A DNA stretch of 64,000 nucleotides from positions 434,001-498,000 of the forward strand of contig WRLT01000001.1 of the NCBI GenBank assembly GCA_009777485.1. The letters run 5' to 3'. Origin of the DNA: Bacillota bacterium (GTDB lineage: Bacteria > Bacillota > Clostridia > Christensenellales > Pumilibacteraceae). The translations under genes and the position numbers were made by a program. Below, piece by piece: positions 61,349 through 64,000 of this stretch; the first letter of the stretch is position 1, and every line of letters starts with the position of its first letter. The notes beneath the pieces are model-generated. The model had not been told where the DNA came from. It did not search any database and was given only the letters and a program-made list of their open reading frames with translations.

Positions 61349-64000
61349 CTATGCAACTGAAAAAACCGCGCCGGGTATGCCTGCATTGCCAATACTGCCG
61401 CTTGAACCTCTTGCACCAAACCAATTATATATACCGCCGTTGCCGCCCGTTCCACGACTGCCGCTTGCTCCGCCGGTTAACACAATGCCGTTTTGGCCAT
61501 TTGTGCCAGTAAATACTTTTGCGACTAATGCGTTGCCGCCGTTGCCGCCGTTGCCACCATGTGCCGCATTACCGTCATGATGTCCAATACTTGTTTGATC
61601 GCTATGACCATTGCCTCCATTCATCCCATTTCCGCCGTTGCCGCCTATAACCTGAGTTAAAGTTAATGTAACAATGCCAGATGCAGAAATTCCTACCCCG
61701 CCGTTGCCACCATGTCCACCCGATGCTGCTAGCTGTCCGTATGCTCCGTTTCTACCGTCACCACCGTTGCCGCCGTTTCCCGCTTGAATCAAAACATCTA
61801 TACCGAAACCATTTATTGTTACATTGTCTGTGCTTATAATCGCAAAGCCTCCGTTACCACCTGTGCCGCCACGCATAAAACTGCTATTCCCAAATTGAAG
61901 TCCGCCCCCACCCGGACCACCCTGTCCGCCGTTGCCGCCGTTGCCGCCTCTAATAATAATAGGTGCATTTGCCGCAAGTACAAAATAATTTGCACAAAAT
62001 ACCCCCGTTCCACCGTTACTTGCATTACCGCCATTTTGGCGGCTAACGGAAGACGACAAACCGTTCGTTCCATTTCCGCCTGCTATGCTATTTTCACGAC
62101 CTAAAGAACGAATATAAATAGGATTATCGAAAGGCGAATATATTGCGGTTGTTTCGCTTGGAGCAATGAAGTTCATATTGTAGAGTGAAATCGTCAAACG
62201 GCTTTCTTTTCTATCCTCAACCTCAATAGACATATTGGTAAATGTCTTTGAATAGTAGCCAACAAAACAAACCTCAAAAATATCCTGCGGGATAATGAAT
62301 TTTGTATTTATTGATTTAGTCGTAATGCCCTGTAAATCAGGAATAAGATTTAAAACTATTTTTCGATTCCCGCCATAAAACTTAAATCTTATACTATTTT
62401 CACTAACCGTACTTGCATTTGTGTTATTTGTTAATTCACTAAGAGAAAAGAAAAAAGCTGACCTTAAATTTACAACACGGTCTTTTTCCACCCATTCATC
62501 TTCAAATACACGCATACGAAAAGAACTTAAAGAGTTATTGACTTTATCCGTCAAATAATCAAAAGTCATCCTGTCAAGATATTGGAAACCGTCAACCAAA
62601 CTCAAAACTTCTAATCCTGTCAGTTCGGTTATTACACTCCTAAACATCGCCATTTGATCAACAAAAGCCTCTCCGCCGTATAATGACGAACAATTATCAA
62701 GATATAACTCTTTGAGATTTACTCCGCTATTCGGCAAAGTGCGTATATCTTCAATATCTAACAAACTTTTACTATTGCTTAAATCAAGTGTTTCAAGCGA
62801 AATCATTTGTCCTAAATCAGGCAATCCGACAAATTTGTTTTTTCCAATAGCTAAGCCTTTAAGCCCTGTCAAAGCTGAAGCACCTCGAACTATTATATCA
62901 AATTCAACATGGTCAAGATTGTTTCCAGAAATATCCAAATATTCAAGTTTTGGATATTTTAAAAGATGTGCGACATTCATTATCGAAGTTCCAGAACAAT
63001 CGGCGAGGCGTAAATCAACAAGATTTGTCATATCGGTCGCAAGCGTTGTAACATCTAAATCTATGCCGCTTAAATTTAACATTTCAAGCTGTTTAAAATA
63101 ATTTAGAGATATTACATTGTTAAGATTTAACAATGTATACGACAAATCCAGTTTCCTTATATTTGTAAGATTAGCAATCGCATTAATCGCCGTAATATCA
63201 TTTCCGCCAATATACAACTCACGTAGTCCTGTTAAATTATTAACTGCTCCGCTAAGTCCTGTGCTGGGAATTTTGTTGTTTCTCATACTCAATACGCGCA
63301 ATTCTCTAAGCGGAACTGAATTAAGCGGCATAATGTTTGATACTTGATTATTGTCAAAGATAAATGTTTGAAGGGGCAAACGATTAACTGCGGAAATGTC
63401 TGTTATATTATTGCGATAAACATTAAGGCTTTTAAGATTTGTTAAATTACTTACAAACGATATATCACTAAGATTATTATTTGAAAGATTTAATTCTGTC
63501 AAACCCGTAAGCTGTCCAATTCCGGTTGCGAGTTCCGGCATTTCATTCAATCGCCTTTCGATGTTAAGAGAGCTTACTTCTTTAATTAAATTTTTAGGTA
63601 TCTTGACATCATCGTCTATCATTTCGTTTTGACGAATTAGCTGCTGCTTAATTTCAATAGTAAGCGGCGTAAGCATTATTTGATAATCGCCACTATACAA
63701 ATATATGTCTTTTGCAAGGTCTTTAATTTTTAGTTCCCCATAACCTATCCCAACTACTTTTAGCTGATAATCCGTATATTCTAAAAAGTCTGGTGTATCA
63801 ATAACAATTTCATAATTTTCTCGCTCTGATAGCGGCAAAAGGTTAATGCCGATAGGCACTATATCTCCAAAATCAAGACTGTTAAAATCAATTTTCGCTA
63901 CATTAGCAGCTATGTCATGTGTTATCCAGCTTGCAAACAACGTATAGTTTTTATCTAATACAAAAGGGAAATTTACACCATTAGTTAGCGCAGAATTATA
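61349..64000 (-). CDS. LRR and Gly-rich repeat surface protein, N-terminus missing at window edge
   Basis: Frame stays open to 64000; 883 codons are visible. Order: end of a Flg_new/InlB-type repeat (LDKNYTLFASW), a beta region, a classic leucine-rich repeat block (LTELNLSNNNLSDISFVSNL) of about twelve repeats, a second beta region, then a Gly-rich segment with GGNGGNGG motifs separated by short linkers. No anchor or signal is visible because the start is missing. Likely a large surface adhesin; AT-rich. Confidence 0.75.
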   Translation of the reverse strand, partial: YNSALTNGVNFPFVLDKNYTLFASWITHDIAANVAKIDFNSLDFGDIVPIGINLLPLSERENYEIVIDTPDFLEYTDYQLKVVGIGYGELKIKDLAKDIYLYSGDYQIMLTPLTIEIKQQLIRQNEMIDDDVKIPKNLIKEVSSLNIERRLNEMPELATGIGQLTGLTELNLSNNNLSDISFVSNLTNLKSLNVYRNNITDISAVNRLPLQTFIFDNNQVSNIMPLNSVPLRELRVLSMRNNKIPSTGLSGAVNNLTGLRELYIGGNDITAINAIANLTNIRKLDLSYTLLNLNNVISLNYFKQLEMLNLSGIDLDVTTLATDMTNLVDLRLADCSGTSIMNVAHLLKYPKLEYLDISGNNLDHVEFDIIVRGASALTGLKGLAIGKNKFVGLPDLGQMISLETLDLSNSKSLLDIEDIRTLPNSGVNLKELYLDNCSSLYGGEAFVDQMAMFRSVITELTGLEVLSLVDGFQYLDRMTFDYLTDKVNNSLSSFRMRVFEDEWVEKDRVVNLRSAFFFSLSELTNNTNASTVSENSIRFKFYGGNRKIVLNLIPDLQGITTKSINTKFIIPQDIFEVCFVGYYSKTFTNMSIEVEDRKESRLTISLYNMNFIAPSETTAIYSPFDNPIYIRSLGRENSIAGGNGTNGLSSSVSRQNGGNASNGGTGVFCANYFVLAANAPIIIRGGNGGNGGQGGPGGGGLQFGNSSFMRGGTGGNGGFAIISTDNVTINGFGIDVLIQAGNGGNGGDGRNGAYGQLAASGGHGGNGGVGISASGIVTLTLTQVIGGNGGNGMNGGNGHSDQTSIGHHDGNAAHGGNGGNGGNALVAKVFTGTNGQNGIVLTGGASGSRGTGGNGGIYNWFGARGSSGSIGNAGIPGAVFSVA

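Overview
The window comes from a Gram-positive, endospore-forming anaerobe of the Clostridia. Evidence for this is the cotJA-cotJB-cotJC and yabP-yabQ sporulation genes, the pta-ackA acetate pathway, an FprA-type flavo-diiron protein with rubredoxin, strong AGGAGG ribosome sites, and TTGACA/17 bp/TATAAT promoters. The CDS style (BspA-like leucine-rich repeats, OFA-type transporter, many small HTH genes) suggests an uncultured, probably gut-associated lineage. I cannot name a species.

Layout. 1-8.8 kb: end of a type III glutamine synthetase, purF, a lipoprotein, the cotJ operon, an ABC-F ATPase, rpsF-ssb-rpsR, and a DUF3990/DUF3791 toxin-like trio. 9-14.5 kb: zinc-ribbon/ankyrin protein, DUF4143-type ATPase, BspA-like lipoprotein, zinc-type alcohol dehydrogenase. 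14.6-15 kb: initiator tRNA-Met preceded by a 135-bp tandem duplication of broken tRNA copies. 15-24.7 kb: two giant repeat proteins facing each other, then rubredoxin and FprA. 24.8-26.4 kb: OFA-family transporter behind a terminator-containing leader. 26.5-30 kb: tRNA-Ser, a hairpin-array repeat and an AT-rich island with a type II restriction-modification pair. 30-34.6 kb: P-type Ca-like ATPase and DEAD-box helicase. 35-39.8 kb: tRNA-Thr followed by an AT-rich island with an integrase remnant, PIN-type proteins and a three-gene radical-SAM peptide (RiPP-like) operon. 39.8-50 kb: core genes including yugP, dinD, thrS, comF, ackA, pta and tmcAL. 51-54 kb: Nmad3-like protein, second DUF4143 ATPase, a second hairpin array and tRNA-Glu/tRNA-Met. 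54-61 kb: dnaA coupled to a TetR gene, an XRE/operator cassette, a broken DUF6883 gene, tex, yabPQ. 61.3-64 kb: a leucine-rich/glycine-rich surface protein that runs off the end.

The strongest candidates for something undescribed are: (1) two hairpin-array elements directly behind tRNA terminators at 26690-26852 and 53590-53763, with identical architecture, changing but always self-complementary stems and a fixed TGATA/TATCA linker; (2) a translationally coupled operon of membrane protein, 52-residue peptide ending in a six-cysteine Cys/Asp core, and SPASM radical SAM enzyme at 37969-39787; (3) a recurring promoter geometry with the -10 box 6-7 nt before ATG and no ribosome site, mostly at accessory genes, implying leaderless mRNAs; (4) palindromic elements that abut stop codons or ribosome sites; (5) an ABC-F protein in which exactly one of its two composite ATPase sites appears dead.

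All functions are read from sequence motifs by eye. No database search or folding program was run.
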